DNA from: Siniperca chuatsi
Taxonomy: Eukaryota; Chordata; Actinopteri; Centrarchiformes; Sinipercidae
DNA: 64,000 nucleotides
Direction: 5' to 3'
NCBI RefSeq assembly: GCF_020085105.1
Contig: NC_058046.1
Span: 9,012,175 to 9,076,174, forward strand
A program made the translations under genes and the position numbers. Shown here one piece after another: positions 50,508 to 61,581 of this stretch. The notes beneath the pieces were generated by a model. It made no database searches, was not told where the DNA came from, and saw only the letters and a program-made list of their open reading frames with translations. Each line of letters starts with the position of its first letter. The stretch's first letter is position 1.

Positions 50508-50858
50508 GTCCAGTGTGTAGGATTTAGTGGCATCTAGCTGAAACTGCAGTTTACAACCATTTGAATACCGATCGGATCCTCCCGTTCCAAGCGTGTAAAC
50601 TACGGTTGTTGCGAAACTCGCAAAAAAGCCTAACTAGAGCACGTGTTTGGTTTATCCGTTCTGGGCTACTGTAGAAACATGGTGGTGCAATATGGCGGCC
50701 TCCATAGAAGGGGACCCGCTCCCCATGTAGCTAAAAACGGCTCATTCTAAGGGAATGAAAACACGATTCTTACTTGCAGGTGATTATACACTAATGAAAA
50801 CATACTTCTAAATATTCAATTTCTGCCAATAGCTCCTCCTAAATGTTACACACTGGAC
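50508..50858. mobile_element. MITE with GTCCAGTGTGTA ends
   Basis: Left GTCCAGTGTGTAGGATTTAG and right AAATGTTACACACTGGAC form terminal inverted repeats. Internal TTCTGGGCTACTGTAGAAAC, ATGGTGGTGCAATATGGCGG and GGTGATTATACACTAATGAA identify a very abundant percomorph element. Confidence 0.88.
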
Positions 50859-50953
50859 CTTTAAATGTCAAGACTAACAATTACGCATGATCCTGCACAT
50901 CATGGCAGATGCAAGAGGCAAAATTGGCTTTAAAAACATTTTTTTTAAATGCT

Positions 50954-50959
50954 TTTATT
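50954..50959 (-). terminator. candidate polyadenylation signal for snrnp27
   Basis: AATAAA on the minus strand 228 bp after the snrnp27 stop codon, followed by A/U-rich sequence. Confidence 0.5.
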
Positions 50960-51186
50960 TAAAATAAAACCACATACACCTCAACAACACGAAGCTCCAT
51001 GCACTGTGTCCACAGTAGGTCTCCTATCAATACTCACTGGGGCTTACTTCAAGCACTATTATTTACATTTATGTGTTCTCTCATAAAAAGGAATATATAG
51101 AAGCAAACAAAACAGGAAATAGCACAATATCATCCAAAATGGAGGTAAGTGGAGGTAAGTTTCTTGGATATCACGAGTTGATACTT

Positions 51187-51241
51187 TCAAGCGATGAAGT
51201 CCAGTGGTCTGTTGAATCCACCTTTTCTGTTCATGTACTGC
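51187..51241 (-). CDS. snrnp27: snrnp27 exon 6
   Basis: Acceptor TTTTTTTAG|GCAGTAC. Encodes [17 protein letters not shown], stop TGA 51189-51187. Confidence 0.97.
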
Positions 51242-54200
51242 CTAAAAAAATAAATATATAAAGAAAACATTACATCACTGTTACCCTCGCAACACTTGCA
51301 GATTACATCATCGAGCACCAATAGGAGAGCCAGGATGTCTGCATAAAACACCTGCAGAGGTGATTGGCTACAATAACAGTGGTTGATACTGAGCGCGTTC
51401 ACTGTGAGGGGACTGAAAAGTTGACGTTTTAACTCAGCAACCTGACCAACAACTTGGGTTCAAATAATAAAAGATCACTATATAATAAAACAAGGGCTCA
51501 TGAAACATTTCCAAAAATTGCCTGTGGCTATGTGCAGCACTGTTGTGATGCTTCCCGATCAACAAACAGCTCTATGCAATTAGAAACAGTAGTTTTTTGT
51601 TGTTGTTGACGTACCTGTATTTTCTCTTCATGGACACATTGATAGCATGTGCATTGGCTGATCCATCACTTTTCTTCCCCTGTTTGAAAACAATGTTATT
51701 GCCTCTCACATAGAAAACATCACATATTACAGATCAAGTTCAATAGTGACATATTACTAATTAACAAAATGTACAAGTCTGTGCTTGACTTGCTCCTTTT
51801 ATTCACAGAACTAATTTGTGAGGATAATTTGGAAGATAAGCCTTTGAAAAACTTTAAAAATCAATTCTAAACTACAGTAAAGGTACATTGTTGATCCACT
51901 GAAAAAAACAGTACCAAGAAATTGGAAATTTGTCCAATATTTCAATCAACAAAGGAGTTACATCTCAGTGGCTAACTCAACATTTCCTTCAACATCACAT
52001 GCCTGCAGCGGCTTCCCAGTGAAATACTTCCAGCTGCTGAGACTGATGAAAAGCATGAAACAAGGGAAGCCACTGGAAGGATTTTACTGTAAAGCAGTTG
52101 CATATACAGTATATGATGTAAGTTAAGTGTGAAGTTAGCCATGGATGACTAGCTTGTTGTCCAGTAAGTTATTCTAAATTCAGATTTGTACAATTTTCAG
52201 CACTTTGTCAATAGATAATTAATATAGCAATAGAGGCATGGCCTTCATCACACCTTTAAAGAAGCCTGGTAAAGGGAAAAATACATGATTAATAATGACC
52301 ACAACACAATCAGGAGCTATCTACTCTGTGAATCTCAGCTGCTCTGACACTGTAGGCGTTCACCATGTGTTTGTTGAAATTCAGAGTACAATGCCGATAA
52401 ATTGGTACATCGAGTAGGCACACCGAAATGAATGCAATCAACAGTATGCCTATCTTCTGTAGAATGCAATGAACTTTATTTGAAATGAATTGCACCCCCT
52501 TGTGGCTGCACAACACAGGACACTGTTGTGCTCCTACCTTGGTGGTGTCAAAAGAAGCAAATCCCATCAGTTTCATCATCTCAATTTCCTCTTCTGTTTT
52601 GCCCTGCATGTCTTCCGCTGTCAAAAAATGATGGTATTGAATTTTTGCAAAAACATGTTGTATTTGGAAATGTCATAAACACTGAAAAAGCTGATTTTTT
52701 CACTTGAGAATGACTTCGGATTAACGTCTTTCAGTGTCCAGATGATACGACTGAAACAGAACAAGAATGAGGACTGCATGAAAAAGCTGAATTTATTCAT
52801 TTCTGAATATACAGCAAGAATAGATGCATATTATTCATCTAATACCTGAGATCTGAATGGGCTTCGCTGGTTTGTCCTTAACTTCTTTGCGGTCATCTTC
52901 ACGTCTGTCTTTTTGTCTCGTAGGAGAGAGGGAGGAGGAGCGATGACGTCTAGGAGGAGACCTGCAAAGAGAAAACAAATATGGCTGCAGGACAGGTTAC
53001 CACAACTACTGAGGGCAGACACTTCTGCAACTTGAAGTGATTAATATTGTTCAGGTCTGTTTAGGTTGCAGATAAATGCTTGTTTTCAAAAAGGGCAAAG
53101 AGTACCATAAGTGCACTGCAAACAAAAGACTGAAAAGACTATACTTTTCTATCACAATTCACTAGGCACTATCTATATTGGGGATCAGTTGACTTGGGTA
53201 ATTGTAGATTGACACTGATATTTGGTGACTATACATAATGGTGAATATACGTAACGTCTAAAATTGACCATGTATCCTACATTTTTGCAGGGGCCAAAAT
53301 CTAAATGGCCCACCAGAAGCAAAAAATAAAATAAACAAAGGACTGGCCACTGAAAATAGAAACGGTGGCAAAGAGAAATACTATTCAGTGTTGCAAAACT
53401 GAAAAAAATAAGTGTTTCCTCACCTTGAACGCCTCCTGTGAGGGGATCGCGAGCGACTTCTGCGCCGGTCTCGGTCCCGATCTCGAGAACGAGAGCGATC
53501 CCTTTCCCTTCGCCTTCGCTCACGCTCCCGTGAATTTGAGCGGGAACGCCTTCTCTCTGCAGCAAAGAAGGAAACAAGATATTGACATCACAAGTAAACT
53601 GGAAACTGAGAACTTAAAACAGGGCACATGGGCTTCCATACACTGTAACTCCGAATGTCTTCTCTACATTAAGGATTTAAAATACTTCTCTGCAACATAT
53701 TTTGTTGCTATACCTGACATTCATACAACCTGTATAAATGTCATTGGCATCATGCAAGTCCTATTTTTAGTTTTCTTTCACAAAGATATATAGCCACAAG
53801 GCAACTCAGTTATTGCTTGGTGACTGACATCAGAATTTGGATAGTGAACAAACATGTTCTGATAATGCCAATACATTGTTCAGTTACACATTTATTATTT
53901 TTGATATAATTACAGATACTACAGCGATACATTACCTTTCATCTCCGACTTCATAATCACTTCAGGTAAAACTTGTCCCACTGAGTATGCAAGAACACAT
54001 TAGCATACAACTGTTGTTCTACATGAAAGATAAGGCTCTGATCGCAACCAACGTGCCTTCGAAAACTCTTTATAATTTGGTTAGGAACACAATCTGCTTC
54101 AAGAGGTACGGTTCAACTAGTATTCTGTAAAACTAAGTTGTGTCAAGAATGTTGCTGTAAATGCTGAATAGCAATTCTTTGATATGAAAACTGTCAAATG

Positions 54201-54420
54201 TGACACTTAATGTCATCGGATTTAACTTGAAGTCAGACGGACCTGAGATAAGATGATATTACTCAGTCACTGTCTCAAATGGCAAACATGGATGCACGAA
54301 TAAGGTTTATTGAAACAGTTAACAGTATCTGATATTTTACCATATATTGGCCTATACAGAGTCTTGGTACAACAGCAGGTTAAGCTCTTCAGGCTTTAAT
54401 TTTTTTGTTTAGTTTATTCA

Positions 54421-54455
<35 letters not shown>

Positions 54456-55243
54456 AGGGACCACGTACAAAATACATTAATCTCAAAAATGAGAAAAGAT
54501 GTCTTGTACCAGATTTAGCTACTAGCTAATTTCCATCTGTAGCCCCAGGGTAGGAAACAATAATACATAGCAAATCATCTCCACTACTAATGAACCGTGA
54601 ACAACCTATTGATACCCACGCCGGCGTATGCGCACACACACACACACACATATTTCATAGGAATAAACAAATCAAAATATTATATACATATATAAAAACA
54701 GGTCGTCGTCAGAATGTCAAATTTAAAAAAAGAGTTAAGAGTTAAGAGTTAAAAACACCAACAACAAAACCAGCTATCGACTATCGCTGACAGATACTTT
54801 TCAAGTCTAATATCTAGAACATTCTGTTAGCCTCCACATACTCACATAAAACAGTTACTGCGACACAAAGCAATTCAATATCACATTGCTTTTTAACCCG
54901 TGTTATCTAATTATAACCATGTTGAATAAGTAAGCTAACGTTACGTAAATAACTAAAATACATTGAGGAACATGTGGAGTTCACTTATAGAAAGGTGACA
55001 TTAATGTTAAACATGAGTCGCATTTTAAAAAGGTGTAAAGTCAGTGCTAAGGAAAGAAAGTAAGTTCATTAACATTTTCTCATATGCATATTTGCTTTCA
55101 CCCAATGTAAAAGAAGAGAAAACAGCGATATCGGAGCTAATAAAGCCAGACAATCACAGATACGTAGTGTTTACGTTAGCTAAGTTAGCTACTCCTAGTT
55201 TCTTACCTCGTCTTGGAGGAGTTCGACTCCTGCTCCGGCCCAT
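51187..55243 (-). CDS. snrnp27: snrnp27: U4/U6.U5 tri-snRNP 27 kDa protein, complete, six exons
   Basis: Spliceosome component (27K) of the tri-snRNP, nuclear, helping set 5' splice-site choice. Exons: 55207-55243, 53424-53556, 52846-52961, 52538-52617, 51615-51679, 51187-51241; 486 nt, 161 aa against 155 in human, all phases consistent. N-terminal two thirds is an RS/RD/RE domain starting [12 protein letters not shown], then [18 protein letters not shown], a basic/Asp stretch [20 protein letters not shown], then the invariant C-terminal domain: [50 protein letters not shown] and [11 protein letters not shown]. The Met in QYMNRKGG (147 here) aligns to human and C. elegans Met141, the residue whose change alters 5' splice-site choice in worms. 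The start is the only ATG that gives the family N-terminus. Confidence 0.98.
51615..51679 (-). CDS. snrnp27: snrnp27 exon 5
   Basis: Acceptor TCAAACAG|GGGAAG, donor TACAG|GTACGT. Encodes [20 protein letters not shown] plus Tyr. Confidence 0.96.
52538..52617 (-). CDS. snrnp27: snrnp27 exon 4
   Basis: Acceptor TTTTTGACAG|CGGAAG, donor ACCAAG|GTAGGA. Encodes [20 protein letters not shown] and SFDTTK. Confidence 0.97.
52846..52961 (-). CDS. snrnp27: snrnp27 exon 3
   Basis: Acceptor CTTTGCAG|GTCTCC, donor ATCTCAG|GTATTA. Encodes [18 protein letters not shown] and KPAKPIQIS. Confidence 0.95.
53424..53556 (-). CDS. snrnp27: snrnp27 exon 2 (RS domain)
   Basis: Acceptor TTTGCTGCAG|AGAGAAGG, donor TTCAAG|GTGAGG. 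Encodes [20 protein letters not shown] and [15 protein letters not shown]. The overlapping plus-strand ORF is a shadow. Confidence 0.96.
53557..55206. other. snrnp27 intron 1
   Basis: 1.65 kb. Contains a (CTAT)n tetranucleotide repeat and a short CA run at 54634-54650. No further exon seen. Confidence 0.65.
54418..54455 (+). repeat. (CTAT)n tetranucleotide microsatellite
   Basis: About nine uninterrupted CTAT units in snrnp27 intron 1. Confidence 0.95.
55207..55243 (-). CDS. snrnp27: snrnp27 exon 1
   Basis: ATG 55243-55241 in GGGAAATGGGC. Encodes [12 protein letters not shown]; donor GACGAG|GTAAGA, phase 1. Confidence 0.96.
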
Positions 55244-55492
55244 TTCCCTAAAAGATCAAACGTCACCCTCGTAGATCAATGGTACTAAACAAAAAACAAT
55301 TTGTGGTGAGAAATATGAACAAGTCGTGGGTTGTTTGTATACCCTTAACGGTAATGGCTGCTACTTCAAAGCAGCAGAAAGCAGACTCTTCTGCTGTCGC
55401 TTCCGGTTGATATAGAGCTTCCGGTGACCTTACTGCAGAAGAGCGCCCTCTGCCAACCCGGAGGAGAGCCTTCGTCTGTGTTGTTTTCAATG

Positions 55493-55850
55493 ATATAAAG
55501 ATGGACGACATGACAGCGCCCCAAAAATTAAGACAGAACATCTCGGTCGCCCCCTGGTGGCTGGCTGCAGTATAGGTCATAAACCCCGCCCCCTCAATGT
55601 TAAATGTTATTTGATGCTATAAAAAAAGGGGGGGTTACGTCATGATTGACAGCTGAGGCCGGCTCGCGATTGAGTCAGCCGGGTGTATGGGCGGGACCTG
55701 GATACCGCGGCTCCTATCCCGATCGCTACTGCGCAGACTCTGGCTCCAAATGACGTCACCAGCGCAAGATGGCAGCGCCCGTGTCCGGGATATTTTGGCT
55801 TCATTTTTGTACAGTGGGAGGAAGTGGAGACGCGTCGTCCATCTTTATAT
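55493..55850. mobile_element. inverted-repeat element upstream of snrnp27
   Basis: Left ATATAAAGATGGACGAC is the exact reverse complement of right GTCGTCCATCTTTATAT. Internal CGCCCCCTGGTGGCTGGCTG, CAGTATAGGTCATAAACCCC, AAATGACGTCACCAGCGCAA and GGGATATTTTGGCTTCATTT are blocks of a common percomorph repeat. GC-rich, no ORF. Confidence 0.85.
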
Positions 55851-56890
55851 ACAGTCTGTGGTTGTTTTACAGCGGTTGGCAACATCACCAGCCATAGGTC
55901 TGGACTGTGATTTGGGATATGGCACACAGAGTTAACATATACAATTCAGGAAGAAGAAAAAGATTGATCCCATACTCCAGCACCAGATAATAATGGATAG
56001 TAGGTCTACTCAGACTGTTGTTAGTACTTTCAAAAAACCTATTTGTAAATAGAGAAACTAATATTGTATAGGATTTAAACAAATACTGTGTATTAGCTGT
56101 TAAATTAATAGCAGTAATAAGGACTTTAAAAAAAGGTTTATGTAGGTGTAAGCAACTGTACCTGGTCAGCAAAAATGATTCACACAAACAAAATGGATTA
56201 CACTGTCCAACACTGACTAGTCTTTTCACTTTGCAAGGCTGCTTTAACATTTGTTCAAAAGGCGAAAGAAGCACAAGATAATCAAGCAGATAAAGATAGA
56301 CATGAGCTAGATGTGCAGTTGGTTTAAAATCAAACGATCTTTAATGACTGATACATGGTAACCTTGCAACACTCACTTATACATTCTAATATAAAATAAA
56401 TTAAAACAATGAGCAAACATCACACATCAGCATTTTGCCAACAGCTACTGGATAAAACAGAAAATAATCACAACTGTTAAGAGGTATTTTGCGCACACAC
56501 ATTTGAGAGAAAATGAGAAAAGTGGAATGTTTAGTACCTTCAGTATCTTCTATTACTGGGTTTCAAACTGCATTGGCAAGCAACAAATACTTTATGCTTT
56601 ATCCTTTTTTGGGTAATAGTGGCATTTATAGCGGCTTGTGTTTTGTTGCGAGCCAGTATATTTTCCCCGCTTTCTTTTTCCATGTTCGTCCCTGCTGTCA
56701 TAACGTCAATAGGCTGATAGGCTGATACACAAACACCAGCATTCAGAAGAGCACAATCAATAGCTATCAGTATATTTCTACATGTACTGCACCTGTGCTC
56801 ACATAGTTTACCTGCAACATCTATCTGATAATTAAAACCAAATCATGACTAGAAGATGCCTATGATGATGAACAAATGGAACATACTAGA

Positions 56891-56991
<101 letters not shown>

Positions 56992-57203
56992 AAGTGCCTA
57001 TACATAGATAAGGGGTGCATAATTCAAAGGGACTTCCACTGTGTCTTTTAAAGTTGTGGATTAAAAAAAATGGTGGCAAGTGCACAGGACCACTCTAGTC
57101 ATCCCAGTTTTAGAAAGGAACATGTTTGACTGCCTACACAGTGAAGTTAAGTAATGGTTTGATAGCACAGCAGGTGAAAATAAGACGTGAGTAATACAGG
57201 GAC

Positions 57204-57214
57204 TGTGTGTGTGT

Positions 57215-57259
<45 letters not shown>
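57204..57259 (+). repeat. (GT)n microsatellite
   Basis: About 27 GT units with one GG interruption, in the presumed add2 3' UTR. Confidence 0.95.
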
Positions 57260-57260
<1 letters not shown>

Positions 57261-57558
57261 ACTACAAGAAGTAGTGCGTGAAAATGTTGGTTTGTATCCG
57301 ACCTGGGTCAAATAGTATGTGAAAATAATTATCAGTGTTTTTTTAACCCGTTAAGATGAATCACCACATAGATCAAATCAGTGCGTACTAGTGTTACAGT
57401 AAAGCATTTGAGAGTCAATTTAGTACACCATGTCTGTCAATGACATCTTAACTGACTGTTTGAATAGATCTGATGTGGTTAACTCATCTGCTACTCCGTC
57501 ATACACTAAGAAATGTTTCACAGTAGTATTTCACCGAGGTCTGGTGTGTCTGAACGCC

Positions 57559-57815
57559 TCAGGTTTCTGCTTTCTCCTTCTGCTTCTTGCTCTTTTTCAG
57601 GAACGACGGGGGCTTGAACTTCTTCTTCTTCTTGGACGGGGACTTGGAGGGTGAGCCCTCTGGGGTGCCACCTTGTAGTTTGGCGGGCGGAGCAGCAGGT
57701 GTGGAGGAGGTGTCGTTGGTTGAGAGAGCCTTCATCCCTTTCTCCAGTTCCTCTGTCGTCTGCTTCTCCTCCTCACCTCCGTTCTGTATGGCTGGAGAGT
57801 CGGTCTTTGCCTCTT
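57559..57815 (-). CDS. add2: add2 last coding exon (MARCKS-related domain)
   Basis: Acceptor ACTTGGAGCAG|AAGAGG. Encodes [36 protein letters not shown] and the basic terminus [20 protein letters not shown]. Stop TGA 57561-57559. Confidence 0.95.
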
Positions 57816-60800
57816 CTGCTCCAAGTATTAAAAGAAACAACAACAAAAAAAAAACAGAATATTCAGCAACCAGACAGACAGCCTTGAGTGGGGCGGAGCT
57901 GCAAAGCCACATGCTAGACGTGTCACTGCAGATGAACATGCTTGCTTAATGAGAAGTGTGTTGTCATACTGTTTCTCTGTACTTACTAAGTGAGACAAGA
58001 CCAAAGCACCAGAAGTGTGCCCTATGAATCAGTGAGAAGTAACACAGAAAGGGACAGACAGACAGATACAGAGGGAGAGAGTACAACAGATACAGTAGGT
58101 ACAGAGACAAATGGATTTCCCTACAAACAGCTGAAATGTGGCAAATGTAAATCAAGCGGTAACGGCTAAGACAAGACTTGTACCAGACATTTTGACTTAC
58201 ACAGGTGTAACTAATAACAGAAACTATGTCTGCATTTACTTTTAGCCATTTCCAGAGCAAAGCCGGCTCACTGGCAGAGCTACATGTACCAGAGCCATTA
58301 ATAATGTTGAACCTGTATTTTCCTGCTACGTCACGTCAAAATGTCCTTCATGAGAAAGATCGATTACATATGCCAACAAAACCTGACACCTCATGTTACG
58401 CCTTAAGGTATCTAACATGTAAACATCCCTGGGACCACCAGAGGTGAATGAGTTAACTTTCAAGTCCACAAAATCCACAGAATGTGCAGTCAACAGTTTT
58501 CACAGGGACTATTTCTTCTGTAGAAAATGGTTCTTTTTGCAGTGACGTCTGTGGATTACCCAGAGGTCCTCTTTATCCTGACACAGTATGGCTCAGCACT
58601 TTTCAATGTAGTACCTACTGTATAATCATGACGACAATAGCTCTCTCTGTCTATATTTCTGTATTGTGAATATTATATTTATATAAAATGAAAAAGAAAA
58701 CCATTGTTAATTGTAAATCCCATATTTCACCACCAGCTAACAACAGATGGTGCTTTGATTCTGGTTAGTATTTGCAAAACATATACTGTGTATTTCTTTA
58801 TTTTGAATATTACATTTATATAGAATAAAAAAAATAATGAAACATACTGCTAATCTACAAGGCATTTCCTTCGACAATCTTCTGTGTAAATATACAGAAA
58901 ATTGGCATTAGATGGCCTAGTTGTTCCCGAATGTGTGTTTTTAACTAAGCAGGAGGTGTTTCACGGTTGTCAGTGAGCATTTGAAGCAGAAGCACATGAG
59001 TCCATGTAAGACTTGAAGCAGGCTGCTGGTCAGATAGGCAGTGTGCAAGGCAAGCAGGGCAGACAGTCAGCGCTCTGCCAAGCCTCACCTGAGAGAGGAG
59101 GGTGGCTGGGCGCAGGGCCCTTTGTGGGAGAGGTAGCGGGGGGAGACTCCTTGTCATGTGCCACCTCCTCCCCTACTTACACAAACACACACACACAGAC
59201 ACACACAGTGAGGGTTCAGTTGTGCAGGGAGTTAGATTTATGAGGCAAAGAGAAGTGAAATCAAGTTTGCTTAAGGGTGCTGTGTGAAGCATCTTAACTT
59301 GTAATATCTACATTTTTCAAACATTAGTCAAAGACAGTCTCTATCAGCATCTGTACTGCATCTTACATTTTGTAACATGCAGCAAGACTTGAGCAGGAAA
59401 TCTGGTGCATGAGTTAGAGCACACAATGGAGGAGAGCAAAAGATTTCACAGTTTCTTACAAGGATTGCGGAATAAGTGAAAACCTGGTAGAAATTTTAAT
59501 TTGAAATTGATAGCCTATATAAGTAATTAGACACAGCACCTTTAAGAAGGTTAGAAGAAAGTGTGCAATGCATTCATTGTGAAAGTGAGGGGTAGCATAT
59601 TAAGCTGCCTTTACTACACTATATAGCCAAAAGTATGCAGACACAGTAAAAGACAGTAAAATATCAGATTAATCAAAAAACATCAATATAATACAGTTGG
59701 TTAAAACATTAAAATGGAGTGTAAATAGATATATCAAGATTATCCAAACATCTGGTGTAAGACCTTCCCAGAAGAGTGGAGGCTGTGACAGCAGCAGATT
59801 AATGCACATGGCTTTTGGAATGACATGTTCAATTTTCACATATGGGTGTAATGTTCACCAACAAACTTTTAGCCATATAAAGCACATGAAAATAACTTTG
59901 AATCTATATTCTAGCAATATTCTAATACTGCTTTAAGGATACATCTAGTTCTAAACAGACGCCTACTGTATACAATGTTATAGTACTGTAGCTGTATGGT
60001 TAAGAAACTAAATAGAGTTAATATAGTCAGTGAGTCAGCAGAGTTGAGCTGAATTAATCATACCATTGGTTCCTCCATCCTGTTTCCTCTGCACCTCCTT
60101 GCGGTACTCCTCCAGCTCCTGGTCTGTCAGCTGGTTGAAGGGGTTGGGAGGTTCTGGCTCTGGTGGGACTTGAGGTGGGCTGACTGGAGACTAACAGACA
60201 AGCAGAGACACAGAATCACAGCGTTTAACTCTGCACCTCAAGAGGAGGAAAAGATGTTTGGCAAGCAGTGAGACTGCAGTTTACCGGAGGACTGTCAACT
60301 GTTATAACGCTGGCGAGGACCTGAGACTGTGGTCCTGCTGTCTTCATGTCCTGGCGATTCTGCTGTCGGATCTGAGGAGGAAAAGAATGTGACGTGACAG
60401 TATGCAGAAGGCAAAGACAGGAATTGTGGGAGAAAGAAAAGGCCAAACGCAAGGAAAAGTTACCTTGTTTCGTGTCTCGATCACCTCTTGAGGGTTGGTG
60501 AAAAGAGGCACAAACAGGTTTGGGTTCTCTATCTTGATGGATGTGCTGCCAGCTTGTGTCACCTCTTCAGTCTTCAACCACTAAGGGCAAGAAAACCAAC
60601 GTCAAAACATCTCAAAATCCACTTTAAAAGAAAAACAAGCAGAAATGTATGACTCTATATGTAGAGGATCCTGTCTGTGTTATTTAGTCAGACATGGGCT
60701 TCCTTTAAAAACTATTTGTTTTTCCTTATAAAGTTTTTTTTTTTAGCAAGCAGCTTTGATAATATGGATGTTTGTCCACCAGAGGGCAGACTCTGCACTG

Positions 60801-61313
60801 CAGTAGTCATCACAGAGCAGTGGGCTTTCCCCTGCAATGCAGAGAAGAGGGTGGGAGGGACTGAGGAGGAGAGAAAACAGAAAGGGAGAGCAAAGCTCCT
60901 CCCACTGATGTAAGACTACCAGCCTCATATTGTTTTTGTCTCTAAAGGACTCATCACTGCAGCTCTGCTTCATCGTTTCTCTAAGGTACATAGAAATAAA
61001 AACAAACGCTCCACAGTGTACATCAACCTCCACATGAATCAGATGGGAAAACTGTTGACTTTGGATACAGAAGTACTCTTGGTTGAATGCACATCAAATA
61101 TAACTAACTTCTTTTCAAATCATCAGAAAGATGGTGAGTTAATTACTCTGTTTCTGTGTCCGTCTCCTCCTTGCATCAGTTATCATCTTAAAACATAGCT
61201 CCAAACACTGACAAGCTTCAAGCCTTTTCTTCCTTCCCTCCTCACAGCTCACTTTAATCTCACCCCTGGTTCTGATCCCTCTGCTCTTCGGCCTCTATAT
61301 GTATCTATGTATA

Positions 61314-61369
<56 letters not shown>

Positions 61370-61535
61370 ACTGATATGACATATTTTCAGTTGTTTCACA
61401 CTTTTTGTTATGTATATAATTCCACATGTGTAATTCATAGTTTTGATGCCTTCAGTGTGAATCTACAATTTTCATGGTCATGAAAATAAAGAAAACTCTT
61501 TGAATGAGAAGGTGTGTCCAAACTTTTGGTCTGTA

Positions 61536-61581
<46 letters not shown>

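Noticed and set aside
53365-53793. 142-aa plus-strand ORF
   Set aside because: Antisense shadow of snrnp27 exon 2 extended into intron; no recognisable domain.
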